Shown here one piece after another: positions 1-12,590 of a DNA stretch of 64,000 nucleotides. Origin of the DNA: Acanthosoma haemorrhoidale (Eukaryota > Arthropoda > Insecta > Hemiptera > Acanthosomatidae); NCBI GenBank assembly GCA_930367205.1, contig OV884011.1, forward strand, positions 91,559,474 to 91,623,473. The letters are read 5' to 3'. The notes below the pieces were generated by a model. The model had not been told where the DNA came from, ran no database searches, and saw only the letters and a program-made list of their open reading frames with translations. Both the position numbers and the translations under genes were made by a program. Within the stretch, counting starts at the first letter, position 1. Each line of letters starts with the position of its first letter.

Positions 1-559
1 TCTGTGACGGAACCGACCTAATTATTAAAATTAAATTTCTTATATTTGGAACAAATTCTTTGTTGAGTCAAGAACCATAGGGAACAGTCGAGCCGGATCG
101 GAGCCGTTATCTAATTTTACCCTGTCCATACTAACCCCATTGGAAAAGAGAATCTTACAGGAAATGGAAAAGAATGTTCACCTACTGAGGCCGATCGGCT
201 AGGGGTTACACTGTCGTGGTGACTATAGTGTCTTCTGTGGCCAGGCAGAATGAGCGTAGAAGCCCACCCAGTTATTCTGTTGGCAGTTCATGAAGCAGAC
301 CCTTCCTTTGGAGAACCTTGGTCGAGGTAGAGACGTTACATCACGTTCCCACATACAACCGAGATGTCGGTCACCATGTGTGTGTGTGAGGAAGAAGGGC
401 GCTGGTTAAGATGCTGCTGGACCTCGATCGAGGAAGCAGGATGGTCGGTAGGCGCGAACATTTGCGGAATGCGATAAAGTGCTGAAACACACACATTATT
501 TCTGAGATCCTTTTCTGAATACATATCAAATCGACGAATTTTTATCATTCATCTACAAA
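1..559. other. Unassigned stretch, no host gene recognised
   Basis: No reading frame here resembles a known family and no P450 exon was found, although the missing upstream exons of the P450 starting at 1351 would be expected on this side. It is more GC-rich than the host introns and leads directly into the integrase tail at 560-742, so at least its right half may be remnant gypsy pol DNA. That is inference only. Confidence 0.3.
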
Positions 560-742
560 GTGCATAACAATCAAACCGTCACCGTTATCAGGGAACATAA
601 TTTGTTCACTGTTCGGGACGCGAATTTTCCCTTTCGCACGCGCACCGTCCATCTCGAAGAACTCTGCGTTCCACCGCTGGTGTTTGGTTGCGAGTCGGAC
701 GCCGGTGCTCAGTCGGACACACCACGCCAACCAGCACAATAA
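560..742 (+). pseudogene. Gypsy-type integrase C-terminal tail (relic)
   Basis: An open stretch of about 60 codons carries the pattern R-E-H-N-L-F-T-V followed by R-T-R-T-V-H-L-E-E-L. This matches the C-terminal tail of the integrase of gypsy copy A at 2325-2460, which reads REHNLVTI then GKRRTVHVEQLK. It ends at a stop at 740-742. Only the extreme C-terminus of pol is present, in the orientation opposite to copies A and B. It is therefore an independent, heavily truncated insertion, not a gene. The AT-rich DNA that follows may be LTR-derived. Confidence 0.55.
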
Positions 743-767
743 TGTACAATGTTTTTTAATTTTTTTT

Positions 768-881
768 CTGTATGTAATATTTCGAGTTGTTCCTTGTGTA
801 TTTTATGAGTTGAGTAATATTTTTATTTTTTGTCTGTATATAATATTTTGAGTTGTTTCTTGTATATTTTATGTGTTGAGT
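768..881. repeat. Two-copy tandem duplication, 66-bp period
   Basis: The segment 768-815 is repeated at 834-881 with a few substitutions. Both copies run from CTGTAT(G/A)TAATATTT through GAGTTGTT to ATTTTATG(A/T)GTTGAGT. The duplication lies just past the integrase tail and may be the U3 enhancer-like part of a decayed LTR. Confidence 0.7.
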
Positions 882-1228
882 CAATGCTGTACAACCAGAT
901 TTATCACCTTATTCCTGTGTACTCAGATTAAGTACCTGTGATTTCTTTTCTTTTGTCTATTTTGTTTATATATCTTTTGCACCTGCGTGTGGTTTGTGCA
1001 TTTTTTATCAGTGTTGTGTTCAGTGGTGTTAACTCTTACTCTGAAAGTTCCCTCAATAAGACGATTAAACAGGTAAACAATAACATGAACTAGATAATGG
1101 TTAAGCCTCTTAAACTAACTGTATATATAGGAGATAAAATAGAATAAAGCCAGTTAATTTCTATCAGTCTTCTCATGCTTACTACCTCACCCCCCCCCCT
1201 TTTTACGTCTTATATTCAGTCTAATCAT

Positions 1229-1230
<2 letters not shown>

Positions 1231-1261
<31 letters not shown>
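1231..1261. repeat. (AT)n microsatellite
   Basis: About 30 bp of uninterrupted alternating A and T, lying about 90 bp upstream of the splice acceptor of the first visible P450 exon. Confidence 0.9.
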
Positions 1262-1263
<2 letters not shown>

Positions 1264-1350
1264 AGGAATAAACAACCAAAGTCGGTTCTGATTGTTTAGA
1301 ATTGAATTATTATTAAATATAATATATTGATTATTTGATTTTTGTTTCAG

Positions 1351-4300
1351 AAATAAATGACAATATTGTTTTGGCTCAGGCTTATTCTTTTTTGATAAAT
1401 GGCCTTGATGCGATAGGCATAACAGATACAAGTGTATTTTACGAGTTAGCCTTAAATCCAGACGTTCAAGATAAGGTTCGAAATGAAATACAACAACAAA
1501 TTAAAATACACAACGGCCTAACATATAACGCCTTGAAAAATATGTTATATTTAGAAAAAGTTATAAAAGGTAAGTAATAATAGTTGATTCAAACATTAGT
1601 TACCTCGACATATGATATATCTATTTTATGGGCTGGAGTCTCCATGATAGTTTCGCGAAAAAAAAAACCGTTGTGAATTTGACCAAAAATATTTCATTTA
1701 ATTTTTTGGTCCATCTTGGCCCATCAGATTTTCAATTAAAAGAACTGGCACATGAAAAACAACGAAACGTGTGTGATGCTCTATTGACAACATAAATAGA
1801 TTGACAACATATATATATAAGTTAATCGCCGGTTGTTAAGATAGATAAAAAAAAGAATAAGGAAAGAGAGTAATGCACCGACACACTCTGACTCCAGTAA
1901 AGGACTGCTTTATTATTTATGACAATCCGACATACATAGGATCATGGGTTGTTTAACTTCCATGATCGTATTAGTATTCGACATAGTCAAGCCTCTGGCT
2001 TTAACTTCCCCATGCCAGTTCCTGACCATCCGTCGGGAACTCCAATTTACCACTTATACACGCTTAAAGCATATACTAATTACCTATAGGTCGGAAAATA
2101 ATAATTCTGTGCTCACCCAGAACAGCACAACAAGGTCTTACAGTCATAAGAAATAAAACAGAAACCTTATCGAATTTCGTACGATACTAAAGATAATACA
2201 AAGAATAACAATAAAATAAAAATATCCTGGTAAAACTATATACTAAAAAAAAAACAAATTATGACCCCAATGAGATGTGTGGAGGGGCGAGGATAATAGA
2301 GCCAAACTACTCAAGGCTTCCCCACCGGAAGCTTTAACTGCTCTACATGTACAGTCCTGCGCTTCCCGGGTTCACGGACACTTTGGATGGTCACTAAATT
2401 GTGTTCACGAATCGCGATCACCCTAAAGAGTCCCTCATAACGGGACAATTCTTTAGTTCGATTGGAGCGGATCCTTCGATACACGGTGATGCCTATTGTG
2501 ACGCGTCCTTCTATCGGTTTGACGCCCGCATTCTCCCTGACCACCCTCCTAGACTTTTCGGCTGTAATTTTCGCGTAGACTTTCCCCCATAGTTTTCCCA
2601 ACTCCACACGGTTGTTGGCGAGCTGTGCTGACGTCTCATCTCCCACCACCGTTCTACTAGTGTCTCGGCGATGGCCGCGAAGACTGAAAACGTTTTAAGG
2701 GGTGGTGAGAAACCTGCGGTCGGGCAAACGGAGTGATTATACGCTATCACCACCTTAGGCATTGCCTCTGCCGGCTCCAACCCTTTCTCGGCATGGTAAA
2801 CACGGAGATAATCTCCCAAGGTGCTGTGGAGACGCTCAATTCCCCCTCTGCTCTTTGGATGTCCTGATATTGACATCTCCTCTTTCACGTCAGTGTTATC
2901 AAACTTCCTCCCGCCGTCCGACGGTATCTGATTGGGGACGCCATAAAATTGGAACCACCTCCTCAGCGCTCCTAACACTGCCTCCGAAGACTATTCGCGC
3001 ACGGGGTATGCCATGGCCATTTTGCTGAATAGGTCAACCACCGTGACCCACTTGTGTTCCTTCCAGGTAAAGGTGTCCACTGAAGGTGTCAACATTCTCT
3101 TTACCGGGCTTATATACTACCTCCAAGTTAAATTGACCAAGGAACTCTTTCCACCGAGTGGCCCTCGCCGACGGTTCTTTCAGTTTACAAACCCACTGTA
3201 GTGGTCGGAGGTCTGTGTGCACCCGGAACCTTCTCCCGAATACATAGGGCCGGAAGTGATCGATTGCCCAGACTATCCTAAGTAACTCGCGTTCCAGCGC
3301 GCTATACCGACTTTCCGCCTCTGTGAGGCGCCTACTGGCGTACGCTACGGGACGGTCCCCAGTGCCCCTCTCCTGTGACAGAACCGCTCCCAAGGCATAT
3401 TCACTGGCATCCGTCGTTATTGTGAATTGCTTTGTGAAATCAGGAAAAGCCAGTACAGGATGTTCTTGTAGTCGTCCCATGCACTTGCGAATATTTGCCT
3501 CTATGTCGGGGGTGATGACTACATTTTTCCCCTTTTTGATGAGGTTGTTAAGAGGTACCAGGTATGCTGTCATTTCTGGGACGAATCGCCTGTAGTAGTT
3601 CAGTGTTCCATTTAACTGCCGTATCCCTTTTACGTCAGACGGAACCGCCATCTTCTGGATTGCTGCCACCTTCCCGGCAACTGTTTCTCCCTTGTCTCAG
3701 GCACCTATATGTTTTCTTACCTAAGCGAATGTTCCATTGCCCCTCCCTGTTCCTAATATTCGCTCCCACTTCCCCTAACAGATCACATCCTATGATCCCT
3801 CCATATTCCCGGGGCATCTTTTCCACCACATGGGCCCGCAATTTCTCCTCGCTACGATCCCATCTACCTAACCCTGTTACTGCTTCCCCTTCGACACAAC
3901 AGGGGCCCCTAGGGTGACCAAGCTACAAGAACATACCTGCATTTGAGGCATCCTCCCTCCTCCACACATGTTCTCGAGTGTCTCCCGACACATTATTGTG
4001 TTGGTACTCCCGGTATCCACTAAGCACTGCACTCCACTGCGACTCTAATTATAGACAGACCACTATGTGTGCCTTTTACATTATTATTTATTAACGTGCG
4101 GTCGCCTCTCCGCTGCCACTCTTCTCAGATCTCGCGTTCTCCCCTCTCCTCCATCGCCTGTCGTCGACCGCTCCTCCGGGCACTGTCGCTTCCACAGCCC
4201 ACTCTGCTTCCTGGTTCTTCCCTTACGATGTCCGTTTCGGAGGTTTCCGAAGTCTCTGTAGCCTCTGACTGCTGTCTCTCCCTTCTCCACACTTTCTGAG

Positions 4301-7300
4301 CATTTATTACCATTGGTTCGGGCCGGTTCAAGTTTCTGCGTTGGCTCATATATGGGCACTGTCTTGCTACGTGTCCCTCCATGCCACACCCAAAGCACCT
4401 AGTGAGTGGGCACTTTGCTACCAGGGGTCCTGTTCCCACACTCATAACACTTCCTTTCTTCCCTCCTCCTGGAGCGTCCCTCGTTTCCTAGGCTCCTTTC
4501 TGCCACTCTTTCTCTCTCTCTTCCGCCGTACTCCGCCTCCTTCTTCCTCCCTGTGACCGGCACGATTTTGGGCCTTCTATATACTACTTTCCTCTAGCCC
4601 ATTTCTTCCTTGCCAACTGTAATTTCCTCCTCTCTGGCGCTGGTGTCCACCATTTCTTGAGCGCATTCTAGAAACGTGCGCTCTCTAGGTAACGCCTACT
4701 TTCTTTCTGTCTCCTTCGCTAGCTACACCTTTAATATTGCTGATAAAAACGTCCTGCCTTCTACTTCTGCCGCGCTCACTATCTCCCACATCTTCTCCGT
4801 GATGCCATTATATTGAGCCAGCAGTTCCGGCGTACTACCCGTTTGTTTATCGGTGCCTCCTCGTCTCCCGGAACATTTAAAAAATATCCTCTTCCGGGGT
4901 CCATCTTCCCCCACCGAATGCTTTCTTCAGCCACTCCTTCACTATGGTACAAGAGGTCTCCTCGTCAGCCTGGATCATGTTCAGGATACTCCGCTTAACT
5001 ATGCACACCAGATCTGCTCTCAGTGAATCTCCTTCAGTTATTAAAGCCTCCGTCCGTTTTCCCTCTATCCACATCATCAGCCGGTCACTCCTCTTAAGGA
5101 AGTGATTCAGTTCCCCGGTCTAACCTGCGAATCTCTCCAGATTTGAAATGGACTTCCTCATATCCTGAGCCGTGATCGCCTGAATCTTCATCCACGCCAA
5201 TGTATTCGCGTGAGCCGCTGCCATCGTCGTTTGAGGCAACTGTGGTATATCTGCCGCTCCACTCAGCACCGCGGGTCTTAACACTCCCTCGAGAGGAGAC
5301 GATAAAAAAACAAAACAATAACTTTCTACGCCGCCGTACGAGGTTCGCGTAATTTCCCGGGTTTCGGCACCAGTTAATCGCCGGTGGCTTATATATATAT
5401 AATTTCACTTGTAGAAAAAGAAATATTTTTATGCATTTTAAATTACCATCTCATTTTAAAAAGAGAAACAAAAATGGTTTAAATTAAAAAAAAATGTAAG
5501 CTGTTTTTAATACACATTTGCATTTACATTAATTTACACATTGGACCAGATAATTATATGACTTGCTAATAGATTTTATAGGTACTGACCTTGAAATACA
5601 ACTATGAGTGGGGAATATAAACAATAATATAAAATTTACAACTGAAATTGAACACAAAAAATCCATCAATTTCCTTGACATAACTGTGTGCAGGATTGGT
5701 GATCCTTCTCATATTTTAAATATTTAGAAAGACATCGGCAACGGATACCTATTGTGAACAAATACATTTTCATTAGTAGTGGTTCAATTTAGCAGCAAGT
5801 TGTCATGAAATTGACAAATGATTATTTTTTATTGTTGTTTATCATATTTTTAATATTTACTATGTAATTAACATGAATTTTGTAGTCTTTACTGACATAT
5901 CCGTTAGGATCCCTCCTCCCCCATATTGTTGTGCGGTGGTTATTATTTATTGATGAAACGATTCCCCTAGTTCATTGCCCACTCAAATTAACCTGTCAAA
6001 GCTGTAAAGAGAAGGTAAAAATTTTTTTTTTTGGGATATTCTTTCCCCAAGTATTTTTAATTGCCTAAAAATTATTTGAAAAAAAGCACAATCCTAGGAC
6101 AGATAATTTGGGCGAAAGATAATTGTAATAAACGATCCAATTTATAAGACTTACTATATTGCATTCACTACCTCATTCATACTGAATTTACAATATATAT
6201 TCATACTATGTTTACGTATATGCATATCCTTGTATTTTATACGGATCAACCAAATTCACTAAATCGCCACTTTCCTGCTTAATATTATTACGGTAGTTAG
6301 GACTTTCGGTTTTAGTTCAAAAACATTGAGTAGAGGTCAATAAAATCGCAAGGTCATGAAATTTTACGAAAATGAAAATACGACGGTACAAATAACTCAA
6401 TTTCAATTGCATAACTCGGTCCAGATCTTAGTATTTATAATAATTTTGTATTCCTCAACTTTTTGTTCGTATATTTAATAATATTATTCATGATTGTTTC
6501 AGAAACATTAAGGATTCACTCTATCACTGCTCACGTTTTTAGAATTTGCAATAAGCAATACACTTTCCCCAATGGATTCACCGTACTTAAAGGAGAAACT
6601 GTAAGGATCCCAGTAACGTCCCTTCATCGGAATCCAAATTACTTTCCCGATCCTGATGTTTTCAAGCCAGAAAGATTCGATGACACTCCTAAACCCGGAA
6701 CATATTTACCTTTCGGGGATGGACCAAGAGTATGCATAGGTAAGCAGGTGTTATAGTGCATAGGTTAGCAAATTAACCCGATTCAATTAATCGACTTCAA
6801 TCAATGTTACTATTGAAACCGTTATACATTCCTACAAACATCAAGGTCAACTCTAGCACCATTTGGTCCATACTCATTCTGAACAAAACTTGGACACGAA
6901 CTTGCGATTCTGATCTATAGAGCCAACAAACCTCCCTAGCACAGGTCACGCACACATTCTTCCGTTGCTAAGGTGAGAAAATTTAGTGGGTACACGGATA
7001 TCTGCTTTGCCGAGAGCTCAACTAAAATGTCTCTTGAAATCGTACTAGCAAATACAGTCAAAATTTACACCTTTCAAAATACCGAAAAAATCGTTAGTTA
7101 TTTTTTTATAACAGTAGAGTTCGTTTTAATATTTTTTTAACACATTACTATTGTACAATAGTAAGCATTATACTTATTAGCTATTATACAATAGTAGGCT
7201 TTGGGTTGATCATGAATATAATGAAATCAACTTTCATGCCCACTGTGAGTATTTATATATCAATCGCTTTCGGCAGTTACCTTTAGAACATATTTAATTA

Positions 7301-9488
7301 TTTCTGCATCAACCCATAAGAGGCATTAGCGTTTGTTAAATTTACAGTTTGGTTCTGGAACCGACCGTTCTACCACTGGCTAATTACCTAGAGCTGTTGA
7401 TCACTATCACATGTAATTTCAGCATCCAAAACACACTTGTCAGCCTGGGAAATACTTTCAATATTGCCTGGTATTAAATGGTATGATCACCGAGCCCCAT
7501 TTTCCCTCTGCGACTTAGTTTTATTCCTCCGAATGAAAAGGGACATGAACGGAAAGCGTTTTGAAACGTTGAAGAAGTAAAGACAAAAACGACGGAAATT
7601 CTGGCTGGCATCACAAAAAATCGAACAATTTGAAAAATGTTTCAAACACTGGAATAAAAGATTAGGCTAGTGTATTGACTCCAATGGAGAGTAATTTGAA
7701 GGGGATCAAAGGTTTTTTGTAAAAAACAAAATGAAATAAATCATCTTGTACAAAAACAGTTTGGTTTCTTTTAGATACGCCCTCCTATACTTCTCTCCAA
7801 AATATTAGAACAATCAGACATTAGTGATCTAAAAATCACGTTACAAAAGGATGACTGGAAAGGAACGGAATAACCCATTATCTAATATCAGTACCTCGAT
7901 TCCCTACAAAAATGAGTACATAGTATTTACTCAGGAGGATACCATTGTAACTACATTAACACCTTAAAACTTAATATTATACGACAATAATACCACTATT
8001 CTATGAATATTGCCTCACTCAAAAGTACATTTAATAACTAATAATGTTTAATACAAATGTATTAATGCTCTGATATTTAACACTCAAACCTCTTGTGCAT
8101 CCAAATTAATATGTATCTATAATATGTAACCCTTATATCTAATAACTCATATCCTATCTTCCAAGCACAGCTTTACTTAAATTATCAGTCAATGAGTCTT
8201 TGTCAGGATTTAATCCCCCAAAACAAATAGTTATTAACACAAAACTAATCCATCACCAACAATTAATGTAATTAATGATTTTAAAATGTATAATATATCG
8301 CTTGAATGTTCAATATCACCATCGGATTTAGAATTATATGATTCTATATTTTATAGTAATTATGTATTATATATTTAGTTGATAACTTTCATCATTTCTT
8401 TTTATTTAAAATTTATTATTATTTGATGAAACTTAATTATATATGTGCCCGAACTGCTTACGTGGGAGTGTTGTGTTTTCGCGTGCTGGGCGAGAGTCTC
8501 CTAACTTATTCTCTTCCCCGCCTCTCTCTATCTCTCTGGGCTCATCGGCGAGTCAAAGTAATACATCCCATAGAGAGCATTTCAGCTTGATGACTCAACT
8601 TATTCTTCATCAATGAGTACACCACGAGGCAGTCTTGCTTGTGTGTTGAGTACCCAGGTGACTCCTCTTGGCTTGTGGACCGATTTAACACACCATCTTT
8701 TGGGCGGACCGACGTATATCTTAAGATGAATCTCCAGATGGAGATCAAATTCAACACGCTCCCACAGCTTTGTATTCCTTGAATTAGACTTAAAAGTTTT
8801 AGATTTTCTTTTTTTTTCCTAGTTATAATTCTTATTTAATTCTAACTAGGTTAATTTTATTCATCTTAATATTAATTGTCATTACTGGGTGGCCACTTTT
8901 CTTTTCGTTAATTATCACGTATTCTATGTGTCAATATATATTTCATTTTGAATTACTGGCAGTATAAGTATTCAATGTATAAACCACCCTTTTATACAGT
9001 CCACAATTTTTATCCTTTGCTTTCACATTAAGTTTAATTTCCTTTTGCCTCGAAGTGGGCAAATTTACCGATAACATTCTCCATAAATTTATTTATTATT
9101 ATAGTTTTATATTTACTTCTTTTTTAATTTTAAGTAAATACTTATAAACCATTTCAAAACCTCAAGTCTATGCAAAATATCACGGCCTAAAACCATTGCA
9201 CATGCTAAACCACCTACAGAATCACGCAAAGTCCCATGGTCTCACAAAGTTCAAGATAGCTAGAATAATCTTAATAAATATGCAATTGAACTCAATTGAA
9301 TTTATTTTATTTTTGTTTTAGCGATGAGATATGCACTACTAATAATCAAACATGGCCTAGCAAAAGTTTTGGCGAATCACAAGATCAAATTGAGTCCTAA
9401 AACGAAGCTTCCAATCACATATAAGGTAAACTCTCTCGTCATTGTTACAAAGAACCCAATACTATTCGATTTGGAAGAAATTAATTGA
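1351..9488 (+). CDS. Cytochrome P450, CYP6-like (clan 3), 3' part; three exons
   Basis: Heme-thiolate monooxygenase expected to be anchored in the ER. Exons are 1351-1569, 6503-6739 and 9322-9488. All junctions are GT-AG with phase 1, and the stop TGA is at 9486-9488. The exons join without frameshift to 207 codons, covering helix I to the C-terminus. The K-helix ExxR reads ETLR at the start of the second exon, PERF follows, and the heme loop FGDGPRVCIG closes that exon with its cysteine intact. The I-helix is odd: where family members read AGxxTT, this one reads NGLDAI, so the proton-relay threonine is replaced by Ala/Ile. The exon structure equals exons 4-6 of the P450 at 44781-52507. The N-terminal two thirds is missing from the window. 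The first intron (1570-6502) carries gypsy copy A in antisense. The second intron (6740-9321) holds no recognisable gene, only AT-rich DNA and a GC-richer patch near 8450-8760. It may be a diverged gene or a young pseudogene. Confidence 0.85.
1821..2314 (-). repeat. 3' LTR of gypsy copy A
   Basis: The outer end reads GTTAATCGCCGGT at 1821 and recurs next to the primer-binding site at 5373, as expected for an LTR end. The inner boundary near 2314 is placed by the purine tract (GGTGGGG on the minus strand) just before the integrase stop. The minus strand carries AATAAAGCAGTC, a polyadenylation-like block shared with the LTR of copy B. The 5' partner LTR is almost completely lost, so LTR divergence cannot be used for dating. 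The exact inner edge is approximate. Confidence 0.65.
2325..3690 (-). pseudogene. Gypsy copy A pol remnant: RT connection, RNase H, integrase
   Basis: From high to low coordinates, 3034-3669 encodes the RT thumb/connection (LNYYRRFVPEM) and RNase H, with TDASEYALGAVL, the SALERELLRIVWA segment and HTDLRPLQW. Next comes the integrase core, with D-G-G-R-K-F-D and the glutamate in GGIERLHSTLG near 2870. The C-terminal tail, with REHNLVTI, ends at 2311. The integrase is split between two frames in the overlapping interval 2511-2649, so a frameshift lies there. The RT palm with the YxDD box is absent. The protein order is that of Ty3/gypsy pol, and the tail resembles copy B and the fragment at 560-742. 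Confidence 0.8.
3690..5290 (-). pseudogene. Gypsy copy A gag-protease region, decayed
   Basis: The protease active site C-L-V-D-T-G-S-T-N is encoded with its DTG at 4009-4017. A CCHC zinc knuckle (CFGCGMEGHVARQC, C-x2-C-x4-H-x4-C) lies near 4355-4400 in the nucleocapsid part of gag. The upstream part, to about 5290, is a charged gag-like sequence broken by stops and frameshifts. The region is notably more GC-rich than the host intron. Copy B has the same order (gag, knuckle, DTG), supporting the assignment. Confidence 0.75.
5355..5372 (-). other. Primer-binding site, complementary to tRNA-Phe 3' end
   Basis: On the minus strand the 18 bases TGGTGCCGAAACCCGGGA are the complement of TCCCGGGTTTCGGCA plus CCA, the 3' end of animal nuclear tRNA-Phe as I know it. 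The site directly follows the LTR end (…CGATTAAC), exactly where a retroelement PBS should be. Confidence 0.8.
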
Positions 9489-11112
9489 AATTGAAAAGCT
9501 AAGTATAGTGGGCGCCTCACATAAAAAATCGATTGTAATAATTAATTAAGTATAGCAAAAGATAATGTATAATACGTCATTGACAGTAGCTATGTATCAT
9601 TATTGTAAAAATATGAAGTAAAGTATGATAAATAACAATTTCAGTACTTTTTTTTATAAATATATTAAACCTTTTATTTTTCACTTGAGTGATCATAAGT
9701 AATGAACGTTTACAGCTAATGTGCCCTGCTCTAGTGGAGTCAGGACCTTCGGTCTCCTGTCCCTCCTGCCTGCTAAGTTAGATCATGGGGTTACTGGGGG
9801 GGGGGGGGGATCACAAGTTTTTACCCGGACTCTTGACGCAGAGCCCACTGCTCACTATCAAAAGGAGACCTCAAAGGTCACGATAATGGAATATTTGAAG
9901 CGGAGAATCATATCCGATAAAATGAACCGTACAGCGTCTTCTCCCAAATCGGCGAGATAGGCTCAAGGTCTCTGTTTACTGCCTGATTATCCTGTAGATT
10001 TTGATTGTTGCCAGAATCCAAAATAACCTATGGACTGTAAGTCTTCCGTGAAAAATATATTGTTTCATTGCCCCATTATTTATTTGTTTTATTCACAATA
10101 TAATAACTAACTGTTCTCGACTCTTTTTAACTCTAAACTGTACGTATTCTACATTGCACATGTACTGTAGCGAAGCTACATTTACGTATGGTATGGATTA
10201 ACATGACATTAAACTGACTTATTTAATGCTCATTAATACAATTTATTAGGAAATGTAGGTGATGGGACTCGCTCTCTAGTCTCGCTGAGTAACTTGCAAA
10301 CTAATAATCCACAAATAAGTCCACGGAAAGAACAGACTGGAAGGGTGGTGGTGTTAAACAGTGGTTTAAAGGACCAGGCGATCTAAAAATCTAGCGTTAC
10401 CTTGTCTTGGGTTTAATGAGGACAAATATCTATATATCATATAATTAGGGTCAACAAACTTGTAATGAGGCTATAATGTGTACACTAGGAATAAGCCCGT
10501 GTCCGTCTGGGTTATAGGTCCAGAATGGTTTCCAGGTCACGAATTTAGTATCATAGGGGACCCATTTCATAGGCTTTTAATAGAGGAAGCGGCGTAGGAG
10601 AAAACGCTCGAAGTTTGTAAAGCGGTCCAGTTAGCAGAATCCAATATGAAGTTGTTTAAAAGAGTCAGTTAAAGAAGTTTACACTGATAGACTTTTCAAG
10701 AAGAATTTATTCATAAGTTCAACGAGGTAAAATGTTAGTAGATACTGTCTTACGCCTAAGCCGGACGAGAAAGTGTGACTGAGTGAGGACGGAGGTTTTT
10801 TTTCCAAATCCCTTAAAAAAATGACAAAACTTTTATGTAATATAGATTCTTAGGAGAATCTATTTACGTACTACATTTTATATGTCCTGTACCGTCGGTA
10901 CACTGTATACAAGGTCTAAATCAGCATAAAAGTTATATAATCAATACAAGTACAATGATAAACAATGTACTTGGCTTCATTGACAAGACTCTACAAGGTG
11001 ATGGGGTTCACCTTTTGATCACAACAAAACTTAAAAACTAACTTACATACTAATTCTTAACCTAAATTTTCCCCTACAGTCTGTTGCCATCGATGCGGGA
11101 GGGGTGGTGGGG
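9489..11112. other. Intergenic, no gene recognised
   Basis: This is the 3' flank of the first P450. It contains a run of G near 9797-9809 inside a short GC-rich open frame (9721-9960) that resembles no family. A perfect short hairpin AGATTCT-TAGG-AGAATCT lies near 10846-10863. The right part probably includes the 3' end or UTR of the Jockey relic that starts at 11113. No polyadenylation signal can be fixed with confidence. Confidence 0.4.
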
Positions 11113-12590
11113 TCATAGTGTTAAACACTGGATTTGTGAGGTGCTGCAACGCGTCGAAAAACTTAATGTTCGGATGAACTCATCCACCAACGGCACATCA
11201 AGTAACGGGTGCAGGTCGGAGTTCTTTAACCTCTCGAGAGAGGTATGTTGGACCACTTTTCGCATGATCCCATTCTGGAAACGTTGGAGACTTGTGGCTG
11301 TAGCGTCAGTCAAGTGGGTAAATAACAGGGCACCGTACAGCAGAGCTGGCCGGAGGATACATTTATAGATCATCAGTTTGAGACGAAGCGACAGATTAGG
11401 TAAAGTTAGCAAGTGCGAAAGCCGGTAAGACCTCTGTCGTATTGTTTTTAGTTTATTACTAAAATGAGTAGAGAAATGGAGATGCCTATCCATTTTTATA
11501 CCCAGATAGTAGAATGAGAAAACTGGCGAGTTCTCTTGTCCTCCGATACTATATGATTTTGGCAAAGCTTTTTTGCCCTTTTGGTAAGAGAAGATTACGC
11601 AGTACGTAATAGTATCCCGTGGGACACTGAGTCGAAAGCCTGCGTGCAGTCCAACGAGATCATAGCAGTCGCTGTGTTCTTGTTGATACCGAGGGTGGCA
11701 TCAGCTTGTACCCTCACAAGCGGATGTTCTGTACTCAGATGAGCCTGGAACTTTGTCTGTTCGTACTGAATAATAGCATTTTCCGAACAAAACTCTTTCA
11801 GGTAGTTCAGAATAATCTTTTCGAGAATCTTCCCCATGTGACGGAGGAGACTGATCGGGCGATAGTGGGCTGTGTGGTCGCCTCTATTTGTGGGCTTGCG
11901 CAGCGGGAACAAGATAGCTTGTTTCCACGCTGTCGGGAAATATCACAACCTGATACATGAATTGTACAGGTTGACGAGTTGGGCAATCCCTCGGCAGCTG
12001 TTTCAGCAATACCGTTTGCGCCCCGTCACGCCCTGATGTTCGGTTTCCCTTACACCGGCGAAGAATCGCCTTGAGCTGCTTCGGGGAGACAAACATGTAG
12101 TTCTGACCTGTCTCCCGCTGCTGAGGTTCGTGGTAATTTCTTGTCCTAGCGGCGTTGCCTGCGGTATAGTGGTCGGCCAGTATTTTCGCTTGTTCTTCAG
12201 CTGTGTAGAGGGTGTCCCCGTCATGAATTATGAAGACGGACACCTGATTCCTTCTTGGTAGTAGTCTTTAGGCGCTTCCAAAACTTATGGAAATCGCCAT
12301 GTAGCCGTTCGTGCCACGTTGCCGTCTTCCAATTCCTCATCAAGCCACGAATTTGTGTTGTAAGAGAGTTTACAAGTTTCTTGGCCTGATGATTCTTTGT
12401 TCTATACCAGCTATTTTTCCAATTATTGCGTAATGCCATAAGTCGAAGAATATAGTCTGGTAGTTTTTGTAGCATGGGTGGCTTCAGGCTAAACTTTGGG
12501 ATAGCAGTGTTTACTGCATCAACGATAACCTCGGAGGACGGGTAAAATTTGGGGAAGGTTTATATAGGGAGAAATGGATCATGCCTCCTG
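11113..12590 (-). mobile_element. Jockey-clade non-LTR retrotransposon, 5'-truncated relic
   Basis: Minus-strand frames follow the order of a Jockey pol. From high to low coordinates there is a linker with NRTSGRDGAQTVLLKQ (12050-12100), then RT motifs YRPISLL and GKILEKII, followed by AFDSVSH (11595-11912). After that come a thumb/C-terminal part with FYYLGIKMDRHLHFS, PALLYGA and LQRFQNGIMRKVV (11113-11565). Several frameshifts separate the segments and the block with the FADD box is missing between 11595 and 11565. The 12221-12475 segment is closely similar to 24036-24395, so this and the relic at 22446-24420 are the same family. Confidence 0.8.

Larger units (their letters stand above)
1821..5386 (-). 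mobile_element. Gypsy/errantivirus-like LTR retrotransposon copy A, defective
   Basis: Read on the minus strand: residual 5' LTR end (about 14 bp at 5373-5386), primer-binding site (5355-5372), gag with zinc knuckle, protease, a pol remnant with RT connection, RNase H and integrase, a purine tract and a 3' LTR (about 1821-2314). The RT fingers and palm are absent: the protease end passes straight into the RT thumb/connection near 3690. No env follows the integrase. Several frameshifts and stops mean it cannot be autonomous. It sits antisense inside the first visible intron of the P450 gene and is flanked on both sides by short TA runs, a target preference known for errantiviruses. Confidence 0.85.

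Noticed and set aside
8450..8760. GC-richer patch with a 71-codon minus-strand frame in P450 intron
   Set aside because: No motif and no second copy; possibly LTR-like DNA but unsupported.
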